Shown piece by piece: positions 31,893 through 43,498 of a stretch of 64,000 nucleotides of DNA. Under the pieces are notes generated by a model. It worked only from the letters and a program-made list of their open reading frames with translations. It ran no database searches and was not told where the DNA came from. The translations under genes were made by a program, and so were the position numbers. This stretch comes from Maniola hyperantus (taxonomy: Eukaryota > Arthropoda > Insecta > Lepidoptera > Nymphalidae). The first letter of the stretch is position 1, and every line of letters starts with the position of its first letter. The stretch spans positions 10,726,001 to 10,790,000 of the forward strand of contig NC_048555.1 of assembly GCF_902806685.2 (NCBI RefSeq), read 5' to 3'.

Positions 31893-32427
31893 TGGTTACA
31901 CACAGGTAGTGTTGCGTGTTGGCAAAGATCACTGGCGCCTACAAGCAACTAAAGTCTGTAACACACGCAACGCACGTCGACAACGTGTGCAACGCAGCTT
32001 CTTTTGACCCGTATACTCGTGTTACTTTTATCCTGACTAAGAACAGAAGTAACATTTGCTAATTTTCATGGTTCCGTACATGAATGGTGCCATCGGTGCC
32101 CTATTAGTAAGCCTCCTCTGTCCGTTCGTCTGTCTGTCTGTCTGTGTATCTGTCAACGTAGCACGCTTTATTCCTACAATGGTGGACTACTCTGTCTACG
32201 CGAATTTTGTGTGTATCAGTCTTTAATCTTTATACTCAAGTGGCTGTCTGCCGCCAGCGCGTCAGTTTAAATTAATAAATGAAGTCTTTATCTACCATAA
32301 AATAAACTGTCGGTCTTGGAGTTACGCTTAGCTTAGTACATTCAATGCACATATTTTATTATCCTTACTGGCATATAAGGTCTTTCGACATTCTTCTTCG
32401 ACTTAATGTGCCTGATATTATATTCTC

Positions 32428-32530
32428 CCAACACTGCCTCGTTGTCAAGTGGCTAGCTTGTTCGGTTGCAGTTCATAAGGTCTTGGAGTCGATTTCCGGG
32501 TCGGACCAAAAAGTTATTGGGCAAAGCTTT
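32428..32530 (+). repeat. SINE S3, head only
   Basis: 'cctcgttgtcaagtggctag' with B box-like 'gagtcgatttccgggtcgg' and 'ccaaaaagttattgggcaaa'. Truncated. Confidence 0.65.
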
Positions 32531-32559
32531 TGCTCGCGACTTCGTCGTGATACTATAAT

Positions 32560-33880
32560 ATAATTTACTTATAGCGTACAGCACTCGTGACGTTAATACC
32601 TAATTAAGTAATTATTTTTAAAATTAATAAAAATTATGATTTTTTTAATTATTCTCTTTAATAATGTATTTATTCTAGCCCCATAAACGACCGCTATACA
32701 AAAAATCACGCCACATTTTCATTACTAAGTCTAAGACCCTATTTAGCCATACTTCCGCAGAACAACTTTGCTGGGAAGCCCGCATCGATTGTTGTATATG
32801 TCGCAGGTATATTATCAAAGCCGTGATATTACAATTTCACTAGTGATATTACAATTAAACGGTAGATTGTCAATCGACTTCATTTCTTACAATTTAACGG
32901 CCTGGTTTTAGTGATAGTGTAATGTCAGTCAAGTATCACTAAAGTGACAAAACCCGTTTTCTTGACATACGATTTGAGTTGCATTTCTCCTATCTTATGC
33001 GTGAAATAACGTTTAAGATGATATTCTCTTGAATTTGAATTAGGCGTGGATCATACAGAAGTGGTAATTCCAAAATATAACCTAGGTACCTACTCTAACT
33101 TATCATACAAGGGAAGGTATAAAGGTTAAGCAAGTAAAAAAGAGAGAGTTGAAGAAAAATCTGGTTTGAATACCTTTACATTGGCGACACAATAAGAACT
33201 TAAGGTCACAGTTTAGGGAAGTAGTGAATAAGTTCAAGATAGATGGGACTGATAAGAGATGGCACTAGAAGAGAAGTACCTAGTAGCGAGTTGCAGTAAT
33301 GCGACGGACAAGGAGCGATTAAGTCATACTCGACGTCTATGGCCGTTTACAAACTGTACGTTTGCTAAACTGTGATAATAAGTTACGAAATCATTGGCAT
33401 AAACAAATTTTAAATGTTCGCCGCGAACCTAGTAACATTAATTAGAACCTGTATTCATTTATAACGGAAAAAAGAACAATTTTAATGAATTCCCGCGAGA
33501 AACATCATAAATCACACCCGGCATTAACGCGTAGAAGCTTGACAGTTACACTGACATGTAACTACACTATACTGGACAATGATCTAGTATAAATATTTAA
33601 ATGTTGAGGGCATACAATTGATTGTTTGCTACTTAAACTGTGACTCTTTAGGCCACAGTCAAATTATGTTACTTTTAAAATATAAATCTATATCTCTATA
33701 TAAAAAAATGAATCGCTGAATGTGTTGCTGTACGCAAATCTCGAGAACAGCTGAACCGATTTCGCTTATTCTTTTTTATAATATTCCTTGAAGTACGAGG
33801 ATGGTTCTTACGGAGAGAAAAATTTAAAAATTAGAATCGACTGTTAGGCGGTACGAAGTTCGCCGGGGCAGCTAGTAGGT
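32560..33880. other. No recognisable gene
   Basis: AT-rich. 'gtgatattacaatttcacta' near 32820 is partly repeated 20 bp later. The last 200 bp resemble a repeat end ('cgaacagctgaaccgatttc'-like text). Confidence 0.45.
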
Positions 33881-33887
33881 ATATACT

Positions 33888-34076
33888 TAAAAGGAAAAGG
33901 TGACTGACTGACTAACTGACTGACTGATCTATCAGCGCACAGCTCAAGTCACTGGACGGATCGGGCTGAAATTTGGCATGCAGATAGCTATTATGGCATC
34001 GCATCCGTTAGGAAAGGAAGGAAATAGGAAATTGAAATTCGTGTAGCCGCGGACGAAGTCGCGAGTATAAGCTAGT
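33888..34076 (-). repeat. R2 repeat
   Basis: 'aaggaaaaggtgactgactg' to 'gcgagtataagctagt', with a deletion before 'gtgtagccgcggacg'. Confidence 0.8.
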
Positions 34077-34242
34077 TAATTTTTTTTTTCTTTGTTGAAA
34101 ATATTTATTCAGGGAATATTCTCGCGACTTCGACTTCGTGGATTTAGTTTTTCTAAAACTCTCTAAATCTTTCTGAGGTTAAGTTTTTGGCCTCAGCGAT
34201 TTGAGCTATTATTACGTTGATATATTATACCTAATACTAGCT

Positions 34243-34430
34243 TATGCCTGTGACTTTTCGACCCCCGATTTTATCCCCTTATGGGTTGAATTTTCAAAAG
34301 TCCTTTCTTAGCGGATGTCTACATCATAATAACTATCTGCATGCCAAACAGTCCGACCCATCCAACAGTTTGAGCTGTGCGTTGATACATCAATCAGTCA
34401 GTCACCTTTTCGTTTTATATATTTATAGAT
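34243..34430 (+). repeat. R2 repeat
   Basis: 'actagcttatgcctgtgact' to 'tatatatttatagat'; short (AGTC)n. Confidence 0.8.
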
Positions 34431-34853
34431 ATTGATTTTACAGATCGAAAGTTAAGATCCTCAATAATTCTACAATCTACAGCCATTTGCAATCACATTC
34501 TTGATTTTACAATTGGCAATAACGCCCCTATCAATAAGTCATTAAAAACCAAAATAACCAACTCGGCATATCGATAACATTACTTACATTAACGTCTTTA
34601 TGTAATTTTACGATCAATATAATCGTTATTTACGATACATTTTGAGCTATTAAAGTTGTATTAAAGGGAATCCAGAAGGATAAACGTTCACCGAGGTTTA
34701 TTGTATGCTCATGAGGCAATATAAATTATTGTGAGCGTCAGTACCGCGATCATTAGGTAGGTACTGAGTATTCATGTGTCAGTTTCATGAACATTTCAAG
34801 AACGAACACGAGGGTAGGTAGTTATTATTGTTAAGGTAATGTTAAGATAATGC

Positions 34854-35104
34854 TGTGATAGCCTAGTGGTTAGGACGTCCGCCTTCTAGCCGGAGGTAGG
34901 GCCGGGCACGCACCTCTAACTTATTTCGGAATTATGTGCGTTTTAATTAATTAAATATCACTTGCTTTACCGGTAAGGATAACATCGTGATGAAACCTGC
35001 ATGCCTGAGAGTTCTCCATAATGTTCTCAAAGATGTGTGAAGTCTGCCAATCCGCACATGGCCAGCGTGGCAGACTATGGCCAAATGAGATGAAGATGAT
35101 GATG
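34854..35104 (+). repeat. SINE S1
   Basis: Head 'tgatagcctagtggttagga', B box region damaged ('ggtagggccgggcacgc'), tail truncated to 'gatgaagatgatg'. Confidence 0.85.
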
Positions 35105-35180
35105 AAAGTTAAGGTACCCAGACTCGTCCGCGTGGGCTTAGTTTTTTTTTAATTCCGTGGGAATACTTTGCGTGAAAAGC

Positions 35181-35475
35181 GGTGATAGCCTAGCAGTTAA
35201 GACGTCCGCCTCCTATTCGGGAGGTCAGGGGTTCGATCCCGGACCCGCACCTCTAGCATTTCTGGGTTAGGTATTTGCGTTTTAAGCAATCACTTGCTTT
35301 AACGGCGAAGGAAAACATCGTGAGGAAACTGGCATGCCTGAAAGTATAGGTACTCCATAATGTTCTCAAAGGTGGGTGAAGTCTGCCAATCCGCACTTGG
35401 CCAGCTTGGTGGACTTTGGCCAAAATCCTTCTCATTCTGAGAGGAGTGAGCCAGCGATGGTTTGATCATGATGAT
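35181..35475 (+). repeat. SINE S1
   Basis: 'ggtgatagcctagcagttaa' and 'ggttcgatcccgg', then the usual body and 'gatcatgatgat' tail. It lies about 75 bp after another S1 in the same orientation. Confidence 0.85.
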
Positions 35476-35507
35476 ATGCCCAAAATAATAACATTACTTA
35501 CATTGAC

Positions 35508-35640
35508 CCCCCACTAGGTGGACGGAGACATCAGACGAGTCGCAGGGAGCCGCTGGATTCGGACCGTGGCGTGTGGAAGTCCTTACAAGAGACCTATGTC
35601 CAGCAGTGGAAGTCTATCGGTTGATGATGATGATTATGAA
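35508..35640 (+). pseudogene. RTE-type LINE 3' fragment
   Basis: Parallels 16310-16450: 'cccactaggtggacgga', 'cgagtcgcagggagc', 'caagagacctatgtccagca', then (GAT)n. Diverged and frameshifted. Confidence 0.7.
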
Positions 35641-36015
35641 GATGGATGGATAATGGATTAGTTTGGCTGGCTCTACTGATGTGTAGCGCAGGATGAGTAG
35701 CTCTCACAATTCGGTATCCATTCTCCGTAACGGCCTTCGCTCGTCACACAATCGCGGCCACGTACCACGTAGGCGCACGTTCGATCCATGCACCCATTAT
35801 ATTTCCTAACGAATGCACGATTTGTATGTGACATGCTATTAGATTGCAGTTCGATGTGATGAATTTATATGCAGGCCTGTTGGAAGATGCCTTGACTTGG
35901 TCACTGTAACATTCAGTTTTATTTGCATATCATTATACATTACTGGTTCATAAATCGTTGACTTAATCGTTACGTAGACTTAAGAGGACTAAGCCTTTTG
36001 AGCTAGTGTAGTTAT

Positions 36016-36104
36016 AGTGAAAGTGTAGTGCTAGTGCAAATCAAAGATCACACGAACAAAGTGAAAGCATAGTGCTAGTGCAATTTAAAGAACACAAGAA
36101 CAAA
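36016..36104. repeat. 44-bp tandem duplication
   Basis: 'agtgctagtgcaaatcaaag' and 'agtgctagtgcaatttaaag' begin two imperfect copies in tandem. Confidence 0.7.
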
Positions 36105-36620
36105 GTGTCTTCCAATAAGGTATCTTAACTATAAACTAAGCTATGTCAATGGACAGATTCTTAGGTATAAGTACGTTTATAAGTTTAGGTTAATATAATA
36201 TTGCTTATTAGCCTCTTACATAGGCTAGATTGTAATGGTAGTAAAGTACTGGTGTCAGTGCATTACGACAAAAAAAAAAAAAAAATATCGTTGAGCTGTA
36301 CGTGCGACCTAGTTGCGACAGCGCATATTACATTAGACTGTATAACGAGCGCCCGCAGGTTCCGATCCCGTGGGAATTTTGAAAAATCCAGCCTTACCTA
36401 TTGCACCAATTATATTTCACACTCAGAGGAGTCACACTCAAACGTGTCACAGTGTGACTCGTTAAGAATTCATCGAAAATTTTCTCCCATCCACTCTACG
36501 GTATATACTCGGAAATGAGGGTGCATCTATCCACCCTATAGACACGTGGGTTAGCGGATTTGTATAAATTATTTTTTGTTCCGGGGTGGAACGGACACAC
36601 GCTTCCCAGGAGCCATACTA

Positions 36621-36936
36621 CGCGACAGGTTGAGATGGCAATTAAGGTGGGAACGCCCCGCGCACCCGCACAGCCCCCGTGCTAAGGCCCAGTCTCCACC
36701 TAAGCGGAGCGGAGAAGAGATGTGTACAGTCAACCAATCAGATTTTTAAAAGATGACGTGATAATTTATTCACGTTATCTATTAATGAATCCGATTGGTC
36801 AACTGAACACATCCTCTCCTCTCCTCTCCGCTTAGGTGGATACCGGGCCTAACCCGGTGCGGGATAGCGTGGGTGACGTGCGGGTGTGCGGGGTTTCCCC
36901 CGCCTTACACTCCAATTGCCATCTCGACCTGTCGCG
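36621..36936. mobile_element. F1 foldback MITE with nested MITE
   Basis: Both F1 arms present ('cgcgacaggttgagatggca' and 'ccatctcgacctgtcgcg'), split in the core by the element at 36686-36849. Confidence 0.85.
36686..36849. mobile_element. PIF/Harbinger-like MITE, 164 bp
   Basis: Terminal inversion of about 26 bp with two mismatches: 'ggcccagtctccacctaagc' and, inverted, 'gcttaggtggataccgggcc'. A 3-bp TAA duplication (36683-36685 and 36850-36852) fits the PIF/Harbinger class. Removing it restores the F1 core 'gctaacccggtgcggg'. Confidence 0.85.
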
Positions 36937-36972
36937 AATTATAGGTGGCCTAGTGTGGCCGTTTATAGGTGG

Positions 36973-37198
36973 ACTAGCTTATGCTCGCGACTTCGTCCGC
37001 GTGGACTGCAAAATTTCAAAACCCTATTTCACCTATAGGAGTTGAATTTTCAAAAATCCTTTCTTAGCGGATGCCTACGTCATAATAGCTATCTGCATGC
37101 CAAATTTCAGCCCGATCCGTCCAGTAGTTTGAGCTGTGCGTTGATAGATCAGTCAGTCAGTCAGTCAGTCAGTCACCTTTTCCTTTTATATATTTAGA
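36973..37198 (+). repeat. R2 repeat, first of a tandem pair
   Basis: 'actagcttatgctcgcgact' to 'tatatatttaga', joined directly to the next copy. Confidence 0.9.
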
Positions 37199-37449
37199 CT
37201 AGCTTATGCTCGCGACTTCGTCCGCGTGGACTGCAAAATTTCAAAACCCTATTTCACCCCCTTAGGAGTTGAATTTTCAAAAATCCTTTCTTAGCGGATG
37301 CCTACGTCATAATAGCTATCTGCATGCCAAATTTCAGCCCGATCCGTCCAGTAGTTTGAGCTGTGCGTTGATAGATCAGTCAGTCAGTCGGTCAGTCAGT
37401 CAGTCAGTCAGTCAGTCAGTCAGTCACCTTTTCCTTTTATATATTTAGA
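37199..37449 (+). repeat. R2 repeat, second of a tandem pair
   Basis: Same orientation and near-identical by eye to the preceding unit, with a longer (AGTC)n. Head-to-tail array. Confidence 0.9.
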
Positions 37450-37845
37450 TAAAAGGAATATAGCCCTTGAAATACCTATCATAAAACCTGTCGGGAGCTA
37501 TGATTAGCTAGTAAAGGAAGAACTTAGAAGAAGAGAGCATCGTGGATAAAATAAACGGAGTAATCGGGTCAAAGTTTTGGATAGTAACAAGATCGCGCGG
37601 CCGCCACGCTGCCTTGCCGCCGGCAATGTTGCGAAGCTGACACAAGCCTGTTTGTAGGAAACTTTTCAACTAAATATAGAAAGGAGTATTTTGTTAGGTC
37701 GTCAACTCATTAGCTCTTTGGCGCGGGGAAATATGGATGTTATAGGGAGTGGGCGTATCCGTCCGGGAATGAATCGGTCTTGTTTAAATAGTTTGTTTAA
37801 GAAACAAAATCGTCAACTTCATACTGTTAGACGAGTTGCTAAATT

Positions 37846-38340
37846 TTTTAGGATTCCGCACCTCAAAAGGAATGACGAAACCCTTATAGGATCACTTTGT
37901 TGTTTGCCTGTCTGTCTGTAAAGAAACCTGTAAGGTACTTCCCGTTGACCTAGAATCGTGAAATTTGGCCGGAAGGTAGGTTTTATAGCAGACATGAGGA
38001 GAAAAATTTAAAAACCGTGAATTTGTGGTTACATCGCAAGAAAAAAATTTAAATGTATTCATGGCTATATTGCTATATTTTCAACTTTCAAAGTAAGATT
38101 ACTATACCAAGTGGGGTATGGCTATTACAAGTAAAGCCCTTTACCAATATATATACCATACCTTATCGCCCTTTCATATATATACCAATATGAAAGGGCT
38201 TTACTTGTAAATTCTAAAACAGATTTTTACTTATTTTTAGGCATAATAGTTTTTGTTTTATCGTGCAAAATGTCGATAAAATACGATTCTAGTACGGATC
38301 CCTCAGTGCACGAGTCTGACTCGCTGAAGCTGGCCACTGA
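37846..38340. repeat. R1 repeat with internal inverted duplication
   Basis: Ordinary R1 except at 38137-38208, where 'ttacaagtaaagcccttt' appears first and then again in inverse 'aaagggctttacttgtaa'. Other R1 copies have only the second form. Confidence 0.8.
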
Positions 38341-39483
38341 TTAGGTTCTAGAAAGCCTGACGAAAAGTCGCCATCATTCAGTCATTCAACGGCCTAGCAC
38401 TTGTTCAGACCTACAAATTACAAATCATGGCAAACACTTCACTGATTGACTAACACTCTTTTACTTACGAGTAGGTACTATTGGCTAAAATTCAAAATTT
38501 CAGCAATAATTTCAGCCAATTTTAACAATGGTAATTGCAACGTTAAAATCACATAACCCCCAGTTTATATAATAAAAGTATTTTTTTAATTTAGACTAGC
38601 GCTTGGCTGCAATCAGACTTGGGATGCAAAGTGGTGATGAAGCCTAGATGGAGCGCGCTTGCCTAGAAGATGTCTATTCACTATTGACTTGAAGGTAGGT
38701 ACCCATATTGTAGTTGTGTGATTTAAAACGTGAAAAATATGATCCCTTCAAATATTAGGTGGTCGGAGTTTCGGGCTAAAGCAATAGTTTATCATTATTT
38801 TAATCACCTATTTCAATCTAACCTTCATTAAGCTTTTTATGACAATAACTTTCTTATTTCAATGCTATGAGAAAAAATAATTATGTGATTACACATACAT
38901 TAACACACTTACATACCTATTATGCATAGATACGTAAGAGCAGTGGACAAGATTATTTAGTAAGGTATTGATAAAATAGAGCTTAAAAACAAAATATGCT
39001 ACGGTTATGCCACATGATGAGTAAATATCTCTAATTCTCTACTCCTGTGTTTATGCTATTTAAAGATAATTAATTTTAATGTGTTTGAAATTGTCTTTTG
39101 TTGTGTGTTTTGTGTTATATTTATAATTTACGTTTGTAACTGTGGCGTCAGCCGGGTTACAGCTGAAAATCAGCGTCCTGCATCTTATGTGTGTTAACGC
39201 ATATGATGCATCATGCAAGACATTATGCTGAGCTGTACACCCATTTGGGGTGGTGTCACAGATGAAAATGTTACATTTGTACTTTGTTTTTATCTGTGAC
39301 ACCAACAACAAATAAATGCATTTTCTTTCTTTCTTTCTATTTTAGCGTTAAGGGCGCCTTTTGTACTTAAAAACATCTTTGTTAAATCTCTATTGTTTTG
39401 GTTTTGGGGTACATCTAAATATATTAAAAGGAAAAGGTGACTGACTGATCTATCAACGCATAGCTCAAACTACTGGACGGATC

Positions 39484-39620
39484 ATGGTATGGCAGTTTTT
39501 ATTAAACCCATACCCCTTTGGTACCATCGTACACGGTACACGGCATCGTACCGGAACGCGAAATCGCTTGGCTTGCCGGTAGGGTGGTAACTAGCCACGG
39601 CAGAAGCCTCCCAAGATTTC
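39484..39620 (-). repeat. SINE S2, partial
   Basis: 'ggtatggcagtttttattaa' to 'gtggtaactagccacggcag'; both ends missing. Confidence 0.75.
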
Positions 39621-39658
39621 AGTGAAATAAACTCATCGTAAACAAGTTTATAGTTGAA

Positions 39659-39888
39659 ACTAGCTTATGCTCGCGACTTCGTCCGCGTGGACTACACAAA
39701 ATTTCGAACCCCTATTTCATCCCCTCAAGAGTTGAATTTTCAAAAATCCTTTCTTAGCGGATGCCTACGTCATAATAGCTATCTGCATGCCAAATTTCAG
39801 CCCGATCCGTCCAGTAGTTTGAGCTGTGCGTTGATAGATCAGTCAGTGAGTCAGTCGCAGTCACCTTTTCCTTTTATATATTTAGATA
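39659..39888 (+). repeat. R2 repeat
   Basis: 'actagcttatgctcgcgact' to 'tatatatttagat'. An AGTC interruption ('gtgagtcagtcgcagtcacc'). Confidence 0.85.
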
Positions 39889-40149
39889 AGAAAAATATCA
39901 ATGAGGAATTTCAAGCTACGGGTGTATCAATCAGGTAAATGCCTAGATAATTACATAGTTTCCATATAAATCGGTGCAACTTCGCAACATCGCCGGGGGC
40001 AAGGCAGTTCATTAACCATCCACTCTTGCGACGTTTGACATTTTAAACCAAAGGAATGTATGAATTATTGCTACCTTATTGAATAGCAATGAAAATTTAC
40101 TCTCTAGTTAAGAGGTTTTTCTGTTGAAATCGGAAATCAGCAGAACTTG

Positions 40150-40440
40150 ACAGACGTGTTCAAAGAGATCAAATCCTTTTATTTAAGCTTCTGAACAACG
40201 GCGTTGACTCACCATATCTGCTATCAAAAATATCTTTAAGGTGCCCACGGGTTAACTCCCGGCATCGGAAACTGTTTCATATTGCACCAAGTAAGACTAA
40301 ACACGCTGATAACACATTCATACGACGAAGTTGCAACCAAGCTAATCATCTATTCTCGAAAAGTGATATTTTTCATCTCTCTCTCCATAGGTATAAATTA
40401 GCAATTAAGGATGTTATATCAAATTCTGCCTAGTTATAGT
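40150..40440 (+). pseudogene. Non-LTR retrotransposon ORF C-terminus
   Basis: An open frame reads 'RDQILLFKLLNNGVDSPYLL', 'FHIAPSKTKHADNTFIRRSC' and 'HLFSKSDIFHLSLHRYKLAI' before a stop at about 40431. The 'NTFIRR.C........DIFH.S...FK' layout is typical of the C-terminus of jockey/R1-type LINE proteins. There is no internal stop over about 90 codons. 5'-truncated. Confidence 0.7.
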
Positions 40441-40687
40441 TTATACTCTAGTCGATTTTAGTTCTGTGTTCCATAAGTTTACCTACCTAGTTAGTTTTAA
40501 ATACTCTGTGCCTAGTTTTTCATATGCATACTATGCCCGTGTGTTGTGGACATAATTTTTTATTATAAGTGTTAATTTCTCATTGGAGACTGCTTTGGTT
40601 TAAGTGTTTTTATATATATACTATCTAGTTAACTAATTGTAATTGTTTGTCTCTACAAAATAAAATAAATTAAATTAAAAATTAAAC

Positions 40688-41113
40688 TTTTTAGGGTTCC
40701 GTACCTCAAAAGGAAAAACGGAACCCTTATAGGATCACTTTGTTGTCTGTCTGTCTGTCAAGAAACCTACAGGGTACTTCCCGTTGACCTAGAATCATGA
40801 AATTTGGCAGGTAGGTAGATCTTATAGCTGACATTTGGGGAAAAATCTGAAAACCGCGAATTTAGGGTTAGATCACACAAAAAAAAAAATTGTGGTCATG
40901 AACTAATAATTAGTATTTTCAACTTTTCAAGTGAGTGACTATATCAAGTGGGGTATCATATGAAAGGTCTTTACCTGTACATTCTAAAACAGATTTTTAT
41001 TTATTTTTTGCATCATAGTTTTTGAATTATCGTGCAAAATGTCGAAAAAATACGACTGTAGTACGGAACCCTCATTGCGCGAGCCTGACTCGCACTTGGC
41101 CGGTTTTTTTTTT
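40688..41113. repeat. R1 repeat, full unit
   Basis: 'tttttagggttccgtacctc' to 'gactcgcacttggccggttt', opposite orientation to 30607-31027. Confidence 0.85.
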
Positions 41114-41467
41114 ATAGACTAGCGCTTGGCTGCAATCAGACCTGAGGCCAAGTCTTAACCACTAGGTTATCACATATCACAGCTTATTAATATTGCCATA
41201 AGTAAGTAATTGAAATATGATATCCCAGCAATAAATCGATTTAATATTATAATTATTTCAATTCCAGTACAGTCGCTTGTTACAACAGGGCGCCAACGTT
41301 GCGTATTGTAATATATATTATAATGTAATATTGTAATATGCAACGACAGTAATGCTCCAGCCTCCATTAATCTCAATCGGCGACGCAGATAACATCAGCG
41401 GGTGACCAAAATAAAAAATTGCTTTCGACACTACCTTTCAAGTCACTTGTTACTTATCCATACTTCC

Positions 41468-42031
41468 ATACTAATATTATAAATGCGAAAGTGTGTCTGT
41501 ATGTCTATCTGTCTGTCTGTCTTTTTTTTTTTATTCTGATACAAGTTAGCCCTTGACTGCAATCTCACCTGGTGGTAAGTGATGATGCAGTCTAAGATGA
41601 TAGCGGGCTAACCTGGAAGAGGTATGGCAGTTTTTATTAAACCCATACCCCTTTGGTTTCTACACGGCATCGTACCGAAACGCTAAATCGTTTGGCGGCA
41701 CGGCTTTGCCGGTAGGGTGGTAACTAGCCACGGCCGAAGCGTCCCACCAGACCAGACCAGAAATTTAGAAATTATAAAATTTCAAACCCCTGCCAGGAAT
41801 CGAACCCGGGACCTCCCACTATTTAGACCACAGCGCTCACCACTGCGCCAGGGAGGTCGTCGTCTGTCTGCTAGCTTTTCACGGCTCAACCGTTCAATGA
41901 AATTTGGTACTGAGATAGCTTGCATCCCGGAGAAGGACATAGGCTACTTTTTATCCCAGAAAATCAAAGAGTTCCCACGGGATTTTTAAAAACCTAAATC
42001 CACGCGGACGAAGTCGCGGGTATCATCTAGT
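41468..42031 (-). repeat. R3 repeat split by a SINE
   Basis: R3 from 'ctaatattataaatgcgaaa' to 41520, then the S2 SINE, then R3 from 'tgtctgctagcttttcacgg' to 'gacgaagtcgcgggtatcat'. Confidence 0.85.
41522..41860 (-). repeat. SINE S2, full length
   Basis: Reverse copy: poly(T) start, 'tgcaatctcacctggtggta', 'ggcggcacggctttgccggt', B box 'aatcgaacccggg' and head 'cactgcgccagggaggtcgt'. Inserted in R3. Confidence 0.9.
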
Positions 42032-42059
42032 TACAATCCTGAGCCAAGGATATTATGGA

Positions 42060-42290
42060 CTAGCTAATTCCCGTAACTTCATCCGCGTGGAATAAGGTTT
42101 TTAAAAATCCCATGGGAACTCTTTGATTTTCCGGGATAAAAGTAGCCTATGTCACTCTCGGTCTTTATCTATAGTCTATACCCATGCAAAAAATCACGTC
42201 AATCCGTTGCACCGCGCCGTTGCGACGTGATTGAAGGACAAACCAACACACCAATAAACAAACACACTTTCGCATTTATAATAGGGGTAG
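42060..42290 (+). repeat. R3 variant
   Basis: 'tagctaattcccgtaacttc' to 'acactttcgcatttataata'; same variant as 16585-16815. Confidence 0.8.
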
Positions 42291-42857
42291 TGATAAGTAT
42301 TTACAATCCTGAGCCAAAGATATTATGGACTAAGCGCCTGTGAGAGCCAGACCTTCGTCATTTTATAAAAGCTGAAAGTTTGACTACTAACGACTATGAA
42401 GTTTGGCTCATTGTGGCATATGCACATAACAGGTTACAAAGACGTATACAATATTTCGTCGAAGTATAAAGTCTAATTAAGGGTAAAACGGGACCCTAAT
42501 ACTAAGACTCCGCTGTCCGTCCGTCTGTCACCAGGCTGTATCTCATGAACTGTAATGGTTAGACAGTTGTTTTACTAACGAGACACGTGCCTAGTTTGCC
42601 TTAGGGATAATCTGCCTCTGCAATTGGCATCCTTCGGGTACGGAACCCTGTTCCGTAGAGTACCTAAAGAGTACCTAAAGACAAATTTATACGCTTGTGT
42701 GCGTGTGTGATCATACATACATGCTACGTAGCACAAACTAGTTATATAAATTCGAATTGAATTTCGAAAGTTTTTGAAAAATGTGCGTTTTCACAACTGC
42801 CACACCTAGGAGTTTTATATTGCTGAATAAACCTATAGTACCCCACAGGTCGAGATG

Positions 42858-43498
42858 CAGTGGCGGATTTGCCCTTAGGCTCAGTAGGCCCGGGCCTAGG
42901 GCGGCCAGATATTAGGGGCGGTCAATCGTGCCAAAAAATCACTGATGTTATGATAAAAGTTCGGTTTAAAGACATTTATTTCTCAATAAAGAACACAATA
43001 GTTCACTTATGTATCGAGAATTACATTAAGTTAATTACTTAAATTAATGGTATGTACATGGTATCTAAGTGTCACTATCTAGTACTTAATATCTAACATT
43101 AATGTTACAAAAAATAATTATGTAGGTAGGTAGTAAACGAATTAGCGGGACAGAACATTCATACGGTTACAATACTGGTATATAGGGAAGAGGTCACATT
43201 AACATATTCATTTAGGTTTTTTGTAAATGTTCGAGCATTAGTTTTTTAAATATAGCAAAACTTTTGCTTTTTGTAATTATTTCAGGTAAATTGTTGTATA
43301 ACAGCGCTCCTTCAAAGAGAATATTCTTTTTTCCATAATTGGTTCTAATTTTAGGTAGATGTAGTTTGTTGCGTTTTCGTAAATAGTGTAGCAAAAAAGT
43401 ATATTCATTATAATATAATATATATAGTCTATAAATGATGAGAGTACTCACTAGATGGCCTGGGGCCTAGAGCGGCCAAGACAGCAAATCCGCCACTG
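42858..43498. mobile_element. hAT-type MITE, 641 bp, with LINE sequence inside
   Basis: Ends 'cagtggcggatttgccctta' and inverse 'gcaaatccgccactg', 8-bp duplication 'tcgagatg' (42850-42857 and 43499-43506). The outer 60-70 bp match the 314-bp member at 2486-2799. The interior instead holds a LINE ORF fragment. Confidence 0.9.
43206..43455 (-). pseudogene. LINE ORF C-terminal fragment inside the MITE
   Basis: Minus-strand frame 'RKRNKLHLPKIRTNYGKKNI' followed by 'LFEGALLYNNLPEIITKSKS' and 'FAIFKKLMLEHL'. The 'R.NYGK.....GA.L.N.LP...K...S...FK..L..HL' pattern is the usual C-terminus of jockey-like LINE proteins. About 60 codons are open. Confidence 0.75.
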
